The notes: a model not told the origin generated them from the letters alone. 8,964 nt of DNA from an uncultured Collinsella sp. (GCA_902496335.1 CABVAO010000055.1:1-8964); one strand, 5' to 3'; positions 1-7,451 are shown, numbered from the stretch's first letter. Numbers and translations: made by a program.

Positions 1-30
1 AATGTGTTCGGCTGAGATCGGAAATCAACC
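1..30. repeat. 30-base direct repeat, copy 1
   Basis: These 30 bases are identical, base for base, to positions 8443-8472, and in the same orientation. The copy begins with aatgtgttcggctgagatcg and ends in aaatcaacc; sequence identity stops immediately after it. Because the window starts at its first base, the copy could extend further left. It lies 7 bases before a large foldback (38-160). The function is unknown. It looks like part of a dispersed intergenic repeat family rather than the end of a mobile element, because everything between the two copies is core genes. Confidence 0.85.
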
Positions 31-37
31 TCCCGTC

Positions 38-160
38 GGCCGGGCACAGGGCTACTCTCCAAATCGTCCTCGGACATGTCGGAGCCTCCGCTGCGCACTA
101 CGTGCGGCGGGGGCTCCTCCGTCCTGCGGAAAGATTTGGAGAGTAACCCTGTGCCCGGCC
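38..160. repeat. Large foldback element with 28-base arms
   Basis: Arms at 38-65 and 133-160 are inverted copies of each other with a single mismatch (base 52 against base 146). In a minus-strand transcript that position is a G-U wobble, so the 28-base stem would be unbroken; a plus-strand transcript would have an A-C mismatch there. The 67-base loop holds a second imperfect inverted repeat, roughly 81-98 against 102-116. No T-run follows either side, so it is not a standard intrinsic terminator. No transposase or target-site duplication is visible. It could be a non-autonomous repeat element or the DNA of a structured RNA. Confidence 0.8.
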
Positions 161-289
161 TGCGATAACTAAGGGGTCGCCGCGTTTATCTTGGGGTGCT
201 GCATATACAACGCTGGAAGGGTCTGAATTGCGCTTTGTCGATATATGTCCTTTTCCCTGATGGGACCGTGCTTGAGGGGCGTCTTCATG
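161..289. other. Intergenic stretch with no recognised feature
   Basis: No credible coding frame, RNA gene or good promoter was found between the two foldbacks. It is part of a gene-free region (1-458) downstream of the transketolase genes, so the next gene to the left lies outside the window. Confidence 0.5.
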
Positions 290-355
290 AGTTGCGGTGA
301 AATAGGGACTGTTGAGCCTTTAAGCTGGCAAAACAGTCCTTATTTCACCGCAACT
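290..355. repeat. Foldback element with 24-base arms
   Basis: Arms 290-313 (agttgcggtgaaataggg...) and 332-355 are inverted copies with one mismatch (g where the partner calls for a), enclosing an 18-base loop (314-331) with a possible small gcc/ggc pairing. It sits 5 bases from the hairpin taken as the transketolase terminator. The stem is far longer than a terminator needs and is not followed by a clear T-run, so a small foldback repeat (MITE-like or REP-like) is more likely. Whether it recurs in the genome cannot be seen here. Confidence 0.75.
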
Positions 356-439
356 GAAACAGGGGCGCTCTCCAAGAGAGCGCCCCTGCCGGGTTTCCAT
401 AGTACTGGCGAAACAGTTTTATAGTTCTGACGAAGCAGT
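325..439. repeat. Three degenerate copies of CTGRCRAARCAGT
   Basis: The 13-base word appears at 325-337 (ctggcaaaacagt), 405-417 (ctggcgaaacagt) and 427-439 (ctgacgaagcagt), all in the same orientation. The last two are 22 bases apart and lie between the transketolase stop and its terminator. The first runs into the right arm of the 290-355 foldback. Chance, repeat decay or a protein-binding site are all possible. Confidence 0.45.
358..387 (-). terminator. Likely intrinsic terminator of the transketolase operon
   Basis: A perfect 12-base-pair stem (361-372 with 376-387) has a 3-base loop and lies about 70 bases beyond the stop of the C-terminal transketolase gene. On the minus strand the stem is followed by GTTTCAGTT, a weak T-rich stretch. 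The position and strong GC stem support termination; the poor T-run lowers confidence. Confidence 0.6.
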
Positions 440-458
440 CCATGAAATCCGTCTTGCC

Positions 459-1400
459 TTATGCCAAGAACTCCTTGGTGGTCGCCACGATGTTGGCGGC
501 GTCCAGGCCATACTTGTGCAAGAGCTCGGCACCCGGGCCAGACTCACCGAAGGTGTCGTTGACGCCGATCTTCTTGAGCGACGTCGGGCACTGCTCGCAC
601 AGGACGTCGGCAACGGCGCTGCCCAGGCCACCGATCACAGAGTGCTCCTCGACGGTCACGACGTGACCGGTCTTGGTGGCGCTCTTGACGATCAGGTCGG
701 CATCGATGGGCTTGATGGTGTGCATGTTGATGACCTCGGCGTCGATGCCCTCGGCAGCGAGCTGCTCGGCGGCCTCGAGAGCCTCGCCGACCATCAGGCC
801 GCAGGCAATGATGGTCACATCGGCGCCCTCGCGCATGACAATGCCCTTACCCAACTCGAACTTGTAGGTCTCGGGGTCGTTGATAACCGGCGAGGCCAAA
901 CGAGCGAAGCGCATGTACACCGGACCGTCGCACTCGTAGGCGGCGCGCGTCACGGCGCGGGCCTCCACATCGTCGGCAGGAACGATCACAGTCATGCCAG
1001 GGATGACGCGCATCAGGGCGATATCCTCGCAGCACTGGTGTGTGGCGCCGTCCTCGCCCACCGAGATACCGGCGTGCGTGGCGCCAATCTTAACGTTGAG
1101 ATGCGGGTAGCCGATGGAGTTACGGACCTGCTCAAAAGCGCGGCCGGCTGCGAACATGGCAAAGGTGCTCGCGAAGGCAACGCGGCCGGTGGTCGCGATA
1201 CCGGCGGCGACGCCCATCAGGTTGCTCTCGGCGATACCCACGTCGAAGAAGCGGTCGGGGCAGGCGGCCTTGAACTTGCCGGTCTGCGTGGCGGCGGCCA
1301 GGTCGGCGTCGAGGACCACAAAGTCATCGTGCTCGTTGGCGAGCTCGACGAGGGCCTCGCCGTAGCTTACGCGCGTGGCGATTTTTTTGACGTCTGCCAT
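459..1400 (-). CDS. Transketolase, C-terminal subunit
   Basis: A 313-residue protein matching the pyrimidine-binding and C-terminal domains of transketolase, supplied here as a separate chain. With its partner upstream it should transfer two-carbon ketol units between sugar phosphates in the cytosolic non-oxidative pentose phosphate pathway. Visible signs are the motif FFDVGIAESNLMGVAAG with the cofactor-activating glutamate at E58, the H121-Q pair in GEDGATHQ, and a C-terminal domain from about residue 185 (KGIVMREGADVTIIACG). The start at 1400 follows a GGAG-type ribosome site that lies inside the end of the upstream subunit gene. A reading frame continues upstream to 1484, but that part overlaps the partner gene and looks nothing like transketolase. 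The stop of the partner is one base away, so the two are probably translationally coupled and made in equal amounts. Stop codon TAA. Confidence 0.95.
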   Translation of the reverse strand: MADVKKIATRVSYGEALVELANEHDDFVVLDADLAAATQTGKFKAACPDRFFDVGIAESNLMGVAAGIATTGRVAFASTFAMFAAGRAFEQVRNSIGYPHLNVKIGATHAGISVGEDGATHQCCEDIALMRVIPGMTVIVPADDVEARAVTRAAYECDGPVYMRFARLASPVINDPETYKFELGKGIVMREGADVTIIACGLMVGEALEAAEQLAAEGIDAEVINMHTIKPIDADLIVKSATKTGHVVTVEEHSVIGGLGSAVADVLCEQCPTSLKKIGVNDTFGESGPGAELLHKYGLDAANIVATTKEFLA

Positions 1401-1401
1401 C

Positions 1402-2232
1402 CTAGAGCTCCTCTCCGGCGGCCGTGAGCTCTGCCATGGCCTGCTCAAACTGTTCATCGTTGGGGGCCTTGCCGTGCCAACCAACCTGGTTCTCCATAAA
1501 GGACACGCCCTTGCCCTTCAGGGTCTCGGCGATAATGGCGGTCGGCTGCCCCTTGGTGGCGCGAGCCTCGGCAAAGGCGGCGCGGATCTGGTCGAAGTCG
1601 TTGCCGTCGGCGAGCTCCACCACGTGGAACTTGAACGCGCGGAACTTGTCGGCGAGCGGCATGGGGTCGTTGACCTCCTCGACGGGGCCGTCGATCTGCA
1701 GGCCGTTGTGGTCGACGATCACGCAGAGGTTATCGAGCTGCTGGTTGCCGGCAAACATGGCGGCCTCCCAGACCTGGCCCTCCTCGCTCTCGCCATCGCC
1801 CAGCAGGGCGTAGGTGCGGTAAGTATCGCCCCAGTGCTTGGCAGCAACGGCCATGCCCACGGCGGCGGAGATGCCCTGGCCGAGCGAGCCGGTGGACATG
1901 TCGACGCCCGGGGTGTCGTTCATGTTGGGGTGACCTTGCAGGTGGCTGCCGATATGGCGCAGCGTCTCGAGATCCTCTTTGGGGAAGAATCCGCGCTCGG
2001 CGAGCACGGCGTACAGACCAGGCGCGCAGTGACCCTTGGAAAGCACGAAGCGATCGCGGTCGGCCTTGCGGGGGTCGGCCGGGTCGACGTTCATTTCCTC
2101 AAAGTACAGATAGGTCATGATGTCGGCAGCGCCGAGCGAACCGCCCGGATGGCCGGACTTGGCAGCGTGCACGCCGGTGACGATGCCCTTCCTTACCTCG
2201 TTGGCAACCTTTTTGAGCTCTTCGTCGCTCAT
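1402..2232 (-). CDS. Transketolase, N-terminal (TPP-binding) subunit
   Basis: A 276-residue protein equal to the thiamine-diphosphate-binding half of transketolase. Motifs in order: SGHPGGS (H28), SKGH (H68), GSLGQG (115-120), the diphosphate/metal motif from GDGE (145-148) to N176, and GWHGKAPN (251-258) near the C-terminus. It should form the active enzyme with the product of the gene one base downstream. Such split transketolases are known in many bacteria and archaea, so the arrangement is not a frameshifted single gene: each half has its own start, ribosome site and clean termini. The ATG at 2232 follows AAAGGAAGG at good spacing. Stop codon TAG. The gene is probably transcribed from the 207-base gap upstream, or by read-through from the YitT-family gene. 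Confidence 0.95.
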   Translation of the reverse strand: MSDEELKKVANEVRKGIVTGVHAAKSGHPGGSLGAADIMTYLYFEEMNVDPADPRKADRDRFVLSKGHCAPGLYAVLAERGFFPKEDLETLRHIGSHLQGHPNMNDTPGVDMSTGSLGQGISAAVGMAVAAKHWGDTYRTYALLGDGESEEGQVWEAAMFAGNQQLDNLCVIVDHNGLQIDGPVEEVNDPMPLADKFRAFKFHVVELADGNDFDQIRAAFAEARATKGQPTAIIAETLKGKGVSFMENQVGWHGKAPNDEQFEQAMAELTAAGEEL

Positions 2233-2439
2233 TGTGCCTTCCTTTCATCCTCTTTAGACAAGATGCGCACGGCACAGAAGGTCGTCCCAACCCAGCCGCG
2301 ATGCACGTACGTCATTCATTATGCTGGAAACCGGAAGCTTTACCAGAGTATTTATCATTATTTGAACAATTTAGCAGGCAGAATCGCTGATGAAACGGTT
2401 TATCAATGTGAACGTCTTTTGGATGGAACGCGGTCGACC
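2233..2439 (-). promoter_or_regulatory. Intergenic region likely holding the transketolase promoter
   Basis: This gap of 207 bases between the YitT-family gene and the transketolase pair contains an AT-rich stretch (about 2310-2420) unlike its GC-rich surroundings, as expected of a promoter region. On the minus strand CATAAT (2318-2323) is a fair -10 match, but no good -35 lies 16-18 bases upstream. No clear terminator follows the YitT-family gene, so read-through is possible. Confidence 0.3.
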
Positions 2440-3330
2440 CTACGCGCTAATGTCCTTGAATCCCTCGCCGAAGGCTTCCGTAACGTCAGCGACCGTCACA
2501 ATGGCGTGAGGATCGCGCTCACGCACGATCGTCTTGAGGGTATTGAGCTCTCGGCGGCTCACGATGACCATAATCACCGGCTTCTCGGCACCCGAATACA
2601 TGCCAGTCGCCTTAAACTTGGTACAACCACGACCTAGACCATACATGATATCGGCAGCGATATCAGGGAACTTGTCCGAGATGATGAGTACCATACGGCG
2701 TTTGTTGCCGCCATCGACCACGGCATCGATCACGTAGCCGCTAATGACCATCGAAAGGCCTGCATATAGTGCGTTTTCGATTGAAAAGACCGGAGCCGAC
2801 AGCGCGCATACGGCAACATCGATCGCCATGACGGTCGAGCCCACGGGCAGTGAGGTATTACGCGAGATGATTTGGCCAATCGTGTCCGAGCCGCCGGTGT
2901 TGGCGCCGGCGCGCAACACCATGCCGTAACCGATGCCCGTAATAATGCCGCCCCACATAGCGGGAAGCATCAGGTCCGCATCCGCCAGAGGTGCTACAAA
3001 CGGGGCGAACAGATCGGTAAAGAAGCCCAGCAGCACAAAGCCCGTCGCGGTCTGCACCACGTAGAACATGCCGCCCTCGCGCATAACGACCAGCAGCAGC
3101 AAGGCATTCATCACGATGGTCTGGATACCGACGGGAAGCGACACGCCTCGCGTCGCGCCGACCGCCTGGATAATGGTGGCAAGGCCCGTAACGCCACCGG
3201 CAGCAAGGCCGTTGGGAATCAAAAACAGGTCGGTCGCAATAGCGGCCAGAGCGCACCCCAACATAATCTGGGGCAGGTCGTGAAAGAAGTTCATCGAAAG
3301 AATGCGCTTGATGTCCAGACGATATGCCAT
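2440..3330 (-). CDS. YitT-family membrane protein with DUF2179 domain
   Basis: A 296-residue membrane protein of the YitT family, whose biochemical function is unknown. Hydrophobic segments lie at roughly residues 20-40, 68-85, 90-115, 122-140, 163-182 and 186-206, with family-type motifs NGLAAGGVTG (40-49) and GANTGGSDTIG (142-152) between them. From about residue 211 a soluble DUF2179 domain follows (MVLIISDKFPDIA, GLGRGCT, SRREL, DPHAIVTVADV). The start at 3330 has the strong ribosome site GGGAGG. A GTG at 3354 in the same frame would add 8 residues but would place that ribosome site inside the gene, so it is less likely. The gene lies 165 bases after prfB, and an intrinsic-terminator-like hairpin ends only 12 bases before its start, which suggests control by premature termination. 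Stop codon TAG. Confidence 0.9.
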   Translation of the reverse strand: MAYRLDIKRILSMNFFHDLPQIMLGCALAAIATDLFLIPNGLAAGGVTGLATIIQAVGATRGVSLPVGIQTIVMNALLLLVVMREGGMFYVVQTATGFVLLGFFTDLFAPFVAPLADADLMLPAMWGGIITGIGYGMVLRAGANTGGSDTIGQIISRNTSLPVGSTVMAIDVAVCALSAPVFSIENALYAGLSMVISGYVIDAVVDGGNKRRMVLIISDKFPDIAADIMYGLGRGCTKFKATGMYSGAEKPVIMVIVSRRELNTLKTIVRERDPHAIVTVADVTEAFGEGFKDISA

Positions 3331-3342
3331 GCTGCCTCCCTC

Positions 3343-3371
3343 AAAAAAGCGCACCCCATCGGATGCGCTTT
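3343..3371 (-). terminator. Terminator or attenuator hairpin abutting the YitT-family gene
   Basis: On the minus strand the arm AAAGCGCATCC, loop GATG, and arm GGGTGCGCTTT form an 11-base-pair stem with one U-G wobble, followed by a run of six T (3343-3348). This is a textbook intrinsic terminator. The T-run ends 12 bases before the ATG at 3330, and those 12 bases are the ribosome site. It may end the secA-prfB transcript, or, if a promoter lies between it and prfB, act as an attenuator in the leader of the YitT-family gene. Confidence 0.8.
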
Positions 3372-3390
3372 GAACTTCTTCTTGTATTCG

Positions 3391-3396
3391 ATTCTA
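3391..3396 (-). promoter_or_regulatory. Possible -10 element for the YitT-family gene
   Basis: On the minus strand TAGAAT matches five of six bases of a sigma-70 -10 box and lies 20 bases before the attenuator-like hairpin. No good -35 is present at 16-18 bases spacing, so this is only a candidate. If real, the transcript would begin near 3384 and carry the hairpin in a leader of about 54 bases. Confidence 0.25.
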
Positions 3397-3410
3397 CCGA
3401 TTCGCCGGAC

Positions 3411-3432
3411 AAAAACCACCCCTGCGCAGGGT
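3411..3432 (-). terminator. Second terminator-like hairpin after prfB
   Basis: On the minus strand the self-complementary CCCTGCGCAGGG (3420-3431) is followed by GTGG and then five T (3411-3415). It lies about 65 bases after the prfB stop and is a reasonable end for the secA-prfB transcript. Two further weak hairpins lie nearer the stop, pairing CATCGG with CCGATG and AAGCCC with GGGTTT. The 4-base gap between stem and T-run lowers confidence. Confidence 0.4.
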
Positions 3433-3495
3433 TTATTCTGGATACAAACCCGTCCAACCGTTGGGCTTGGCATCGGCTTGAAGCCACCCGATGTT

Positions 3496-4644
3496 TTAGA
3501 CCTCCGAGCCTTCTGCATCGGCGTTGCCGGTAGCCCAGCGATGGTAGCCAATAACAAACGGGTCCAGGTCGCCATCGTCAAGAACTGCCTCGACGTTGCT
3601 GGTCTCCACGCCCGTGCGTAGGTCCTTGACCATCTGGTACGGGTAGAGCACGTAGCTGCGGATCTGGTTGCCAAAACCAATCGTGGTCTTGGGTCCGCGA
3701 ATCTCATCGAGCGCCTCGGCACGCTTCTCGAGCTCAATCTCGTACAGGCGAGCCTTGAGGATCTGCATGCACGCGGCCTTGTTCTGGATCTGGCTGCGCT
3801 CGTTTTGGCAGGTAACCACAATGCCGCTGGGGAAATGCGTCACGCGCACGGCGGAGTCGGTGGTGTTGACGCCCTGACCGCCCGGGCCGCTCGCGTGGTA
3901 CACGTCCACGCGGATGTCGTCGGGACTGATCTCGATGTCGATATCATCGGGTAGCACGGGGATGACCTCGACGCCGGCAAACGTGGTCTGGCGGCGCTTC
4001 TTGTCGTCGGTGGGGCTAATGCGAACCAAGCGGTGGACGCCGGCCTCGGCGCGCAGCATGCCAAATGCGTCCTTGCCCTCGACGGTAAAGGTCGCGCGGT
4101 CGATGCCGATGACCTCGGCCGCGGGACAGTCGTTGATGGTGACCTTCCAGCCGCGACGCTGGCAGTACTTCATGTACATCTTAAAGAGCATGAAGGTCCA
4201 GTCCTGCGCCTCCAGACCACCCTGTCCGGGCTTGATGGTCACAATGGCATCGCCGTGATCGAACTCACCGGTAAACCAGCTCGAAAGCTCAAGCTCATCG
4301 ATGGCACGGGCCAGGCGCTCAGCCGTGGCTGCAGCCTCCTCGCGAAGGGCGGCGGCGTCGGGGTCATCCCCCATCTCCTCGGCAAGCTCCAGCGCGGCGC
4401 GGGCATCGGAAAGCTCGCCGCGCGCGGTGTCCACGGCAGCGATATCTTCCTTGGTGCGCGCAATCTCCTCCATGGTGACACGGGCGGCGTCGGCGTCATC
4501 CCAAAAGCCAGGGGCAACACTTTTGGCCTCGAGCTCGGACACGCGAGTACGCTTCTCGTCCAGGTGGAGATATGACTCGACCTCACCGAGCCGGTCCGCA
4601 AACGCGTCCAGCTCGGCGGGCGTTACCTCTAAAGCCTCAGCCAT
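3496..4644 (-). CDS. prfB: Peptide chain release factor 2 (RF2)
   Basis: A 382-residue class I release factor that should read UAA and UGA on the ribosome and trigger peptide release. It has an N-terminal helical domain (about 1-115), the conserved core opening KPGQGGLEAQDWT (138-150), and the catalytic GGQ at residues 255-257 (ASGPGGQGVN), followed by the conserved SQIQNKA stretch (284-290). The size and the GFW and AQDWT features fit RF2, not RF1. The stop-recognition tripeptide, usually Ser-Pro-Phe in RF2, reads Ser-Pro-Thr here (210-212; RISPTDDKKRRQTTF). The gene is one continuous frame with no internal TGA or CTTTGA shift site near codon 26, so it lacks the programmed frameshift found in many bacteria. 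Its ATG overlaps the secA stop by one base (TAATG), with AGGA 8 bases upstream. Stop codon TAA. Confidence 0.95.
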   Translation of the reverse strand: MAEALEVTPAELDAFADRLGEVESYLHLDEKRTRVSELEAKSVAPGFWDDADAARVTMEEIARTKEDIAAVDTARGELSDARAALELAEEMGDDPDAAALREEAAATAERLARAIDELELSSWFTGEFDHGDAIVTIKPGQGGLEAQDWTFMLFKMYMKYCQRRGWKVTINDCPAAEVIGIDRATFTVEGKDAFGMLRAEAGVHRLVRISPTDDKKRRQTTFAGVEVIPVLPDDIDIEISPDDIRVDVYHASGPGGQGVNTTDSAVRVTHFPSGIVVTCQNERSQIQNKAACMQILKARLYEIELEKRAEALDEIRGPKTTIGFGNQIRSYVLYPYQMVKDLRTGVETSNVEAVLDDGDLDPFVIGYHRWATGNADAEGSEV

Positions 4645-7451
4645 TAACGATTCCTGCCGTGGCAGTACTTAAACTTCTTGCCGCTACCGCAGGGGCACGG
4701 GTCGTTGCGGCCCACGTTGACGTACGGATCGTCGCTCTCGGACTTGCGATAGGTGGTCACCTTGCCACCGTTGTTGACGGCAGCCGGACCACCCTGGACA
4801 GCCGTGCGGGCCTGCACCTGCGCCTGCTTGCGCAGCACCGAGCCGCCGTTGTCACCATCGACCTCGGCAGGACCGGAGAAGCGCGCACCCTCGAGCGCGG
4901 GCTCCTCCTTGTGCTCCACGGCACGCGGGGCAGCCTTGATCTCGATGCGCAGAACCGTGCGCAGGTAATCCTCATACATGGTATCGACGAGTATCTGGAA
5001 CGCGCCGTAGGCCTCGGTCTTGTACTCAACCAGCGGGTCGCGCTGGCCAAAGCCGCGCAGGCCGATGCCGGTCTTGAGGTAGTCCATCTCCTGCAGGTAG
5101 TTCATCCAGCGGGTATCGATGACGCGCAGCATGACCTGGGTGTTGAGCTCGCGCATCAGGTCCTCGCCCAAGCGCTCGGCCTTCATGTTGTAGCACTTCT
5201 CTACGTAAGCCAGGACATCGGCGGCCAGGGCCTCATAATCCTCGTCGGGGAACTTCGGCGTATCGATGTGGCCGGTGAGCTCCACAACCCACTTGCGCAG
5301 GCCCTCCAGGTCGCGCTCACCATCGTGACTGTCCTTGGTGCAGAACTCCTGCACGCAACGGTAGACGGTATCGTGCATGACCTCGGTGATGTGGTCGGTC
5401 AGGTCCTTGCCGTCCAGAATCTTATTGCGCTCGGCGTAGATGACCTGGCGCTGCTTGTTCATGACGTCGTCGTACTCAAGGACGCTCTTACGCATGGAGA
5501 AGTTGATGCTCTCGACCTTGTGCTGGGCGCTCTCGACGGCCTTGGAGATGATCTTGTGCTGGATGGGCATGTCGTCACCCATGTCGGCCGTGACCATCAT
5601 CTTGGAGACGCGGTCCATCTTGTCGCCGCCGAACAGGCGCATGAGGTCGTCCTCGAGCGACAGGTAGAACTGGGTCTCGCCCGGATCGCCCTGACGACCG
5701 GAGCGGCCGCGCAGCTGGTTGTCGATACGGCGGGACTCATGGCGCTCGGTGCCGATAACGGTCAGGCCGCCGGCGGCAAGCACGCGCTCGCGCTCGGCCT
5801 TGCAGGTCTCCTTGGCCTCGGCGTTAAACTGCTCGAGCTGCTCGGGCGTCACGTCCTCCATGGTCAGGCCCTCGTACTCAAGGCGCTCGCGCACCAGCTC
5901 GTCGGGGTTGCCGCCCAGCAGGATGTCGGTACCACGACCGGCCATGTTAGTAGCGATGGTCACGGCGCCGTAGCGTCCGGCCTGGGCAACGATGTGGGCC
6001 TCGCGCTCGTGATGCTTGGCGTTGAGGACCTCGTGTGCGATGCCGCGCTTGGTAAGGGCGGCGGACAGCTTCTCGGAGCTCTCGATGGAGACGGTGCCCA
6101 CCAGGACCGGTTGGCCCTTGGCGTGACGACGCTCAACGTCGTCGGCAACGGCGTTGTACTTGGCCTGAATGGTGCGGTAGACCAGGTCCTCGTGGTCAAC
6201 ACGCTGCACGGGCTTGTTGGAGGGGATGACCTCGACGGGCAGCTTGTAGATCTCGCGGAACTCGGCATCCTCGGTAAGTGCCGTGCCGGTCATACCGGAG
6301 AGCTTGTCATACAGACGGAAGTAGTTCTGCAGGGTGATGGTGGCCAGGGTCTGGTTCTCCTCGCGTACGAGCACGCCCTCTTTGGCCTCAATGGCCTGGT
6401 GCAGGCCCTCGGAGTAACGGCGGCCTTCCATAATGCGGCCGGTGAACTCGTCGACGATCTTGACCTCGCCGTTGGTGACCACGTACTGCTTATCGCGGTG
6501 GAACATGTACTGGGCCTTCAGCGCCTGCTGCAGGTGGTTGACCAGCTGGCCCGAAAGGTCGGCGTAGATGTCCTCGATGCCCAGGCGGCGCTCGATCTTC
6601 TTAAGACCGCGCTCGGTGGCGGCGATGGTGTGCTTGGCCTCGTCCATGACATAGTCGCCCGTGGGTTCAACATCCTCGGTGGCGGTGAGCATGTCGTGCG
6701 ACACGTCCTCGCCGCGCTCAAGGCCACGCACGGCACGCGCGAAGTCCTTGTAGGTGCTGGCGGACTTAGTGCCAGCGCCCGAGATGATCAGCGGCGTCCT
6801 GGCCTCATCGATCAGGATGGAGTCAACCTCGTCGACGATGGCGTAGTTGTGGCCGCGCTGCACGCGCTGCTCGGGACGGGTAACCATGTTGTCGCGCAGG
6901 TAATCAAAGCCGAACTCGGAGTTGGTGCCGTAGGTGACGTCGGCCTGGTAGGCCGGGCGCTTGAGCTCGAGCGGCATGTTGTTCTGGAGCAGACCGACGG
7001 TCATGCCCAGGTACTTATAGATGCGGCCCATCCACTCGGAGTCACGCTTGGCAAGGTAATCATTGACAGTAACGACGTGCACGCCCTTGCCGGCAATAGC
7101 GTTGAGATAGCCGGCCAACGTGGAGACGAGGGTCTTACCTTCGCCGGTCTTCATCTCGGCGATGTGGCCCTCGTGCAGTGCCATGGCGCCAATGAGCTGC
7201 ACGTCAAAGTGGCGCATACCCATGGTGCGCTTGGAAGCCTCACGCACGGTGGCAAAGGCCTCGGGGAGCATGTCGTCGAGCGACTCGCCGTTGGCGTAAC
7301 GCTCGCGGAACTTATCGGTCTGGCCGCGAAGCTCCTCCTCGGTCATCTTCTCAAACTGGGGCTCAAGACCGTTGATCTGGTCGACGATCTTGTAGTAGCG
7401 CTTAAGGTCCTTATCGGATCCAAAGGACAGCAGCTTTGACATGAATCCCAT
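4644..7451 (-). CDS. secA: Preprotein translocase ATPase SecA
   Basis: A 935-residue SecA, the motor ATPase that pushes unfolded preproteins through the SecYEG channel at the cytoplasmic membrane. Motifs in order: Walker A MKTGEGKT (100-107), VNDYLAKRD, YGTNSEFGFDYLRDN, the DEVDS/IDEARTPLIISG stretch (207-225) that carries the Walker B acidic residues, VGTVSIESSEKLS, IATNMAGRGTDI, and RGRSGRQGDPG of the second nucleotide-binding domain. A C-terminal zinc motif follows (C919, C921, C930, H931 in NDPCPCGSGKKFKYCHGRN), which in known SecAs binds SecB or the membrane. The start at 7451 has AAAAAGGA seven bases upstream; an in-frame ATG at 7472 has only a weak ribosome site, so it was not chosen. 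Length is normal. The stop overlaps the prfB start, a conserved neighbourhood. Stop codon TAA. Confidence 0.96.
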   Translation of the reverse strand: MGFMSKLLSFGSDKDLKRYYKIVDQINGLEPQFEKMTEEELRGQTDKFRERYANGESLDDMLPEAFATVREASKRTMGMRHFDVQLIGAMALHEGHIAEMKTGEGKTLVSTLAGYLNAIAGKGVHVVTVNDYLAKRDSEWMGRIYKYLGMTVGLLQNNMPLELKRPAYQADVTYGTNSEFGFDYLRDNMVTRPEQRVQRGHNYAIVDEVDSILIDEARTPLIISGAGTKSASTYKDFARAVRGLERGEDVSHDMLTATEDVEPTGDYVMDEAKHTIAATERGLKKIERRLGIEDIYADLSGQLVNHLQQALKAQYMFHRDKQYVVTNGEVKIVDEFTGRIMEGRRYSEGLHQAIEAKEGVLVREENQTLATITLQNYFRLYDKLSGMTGTALTEDAEFREIYKLPVEVIPSNKPVQRVDHEDLVYRTIQAKYNAVADDVERRHAKGQPVLVGTVSIESSEKLSAALTKRGIAHEVLNAKHHEREAHIVAQAGRYGAVTIATNMAGRGTDILLGGNPDELVRERLEYEGLTMEDVTPEQLEQFNAEAKETCKAERERVLAAGGLTVIGTERHESRRIDNQLRGRSGRQGDPGETQFYLSLEDDLMRLFGGDKMDRVSKMMVTADMGDDMPIQHKIISKAVESAQHKVESINFSMRKSVLEYDDVMNKQRQVIYAERNKILDGKDLTDHITEVMHDTVYRCVQEFCTKDSHDGERDLEGLRKWVVELTGHIDTPKFPDEDYEALAADVLAYVEKCYNMKAERLGEDLMRELNTQVMLRVIDTRWMNYLQEMDYLKTGIGLRGFGQRDPLVEYKTEAYGAFQILVDTMYEDYLRTVLRIEIKAAPRAVEHKEEPALEGARFSGPAEVDGDNGGSVLRKQAQVQARTAVQGGPAAVNNGGKVTTYRKSESDDPYVNVGRNDPCPCGSGKKFKYCHGRNR

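Noticed and set aside
1401..1484. An upstream start for the C-terminal transketolase subunit
   Set aside because: The extra 28 residues overlap the partner gene in another frame and have no transketolase similarity; the ATG at 1400 has a good ribosome site.
1402..2232. The transketolase pair as one gene broken by a frameshift
   Set aside because: Each half ends and starts cleanly at a domain boundary with its own ribosome site, matching known two-subunit transketolases.
516..2637. Long plus-strand frames at 516-1427 and 1375-2637 opposite the transketolase and YitT-family genes
   Set aside because: Same low-complexity antisense composition; the minus-strand genes have clear families, starts and ribosome sites.
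4572..7439. A 955-codon open frame on the plus strand, antisense to secA
   Set aside because: It lies opposite a certain secA and the end of its neighbour. Its protein is rich in Leu, Val, Gly, Asp and His, as expected when a high-GC gene is read backwards, and shows no known domain.
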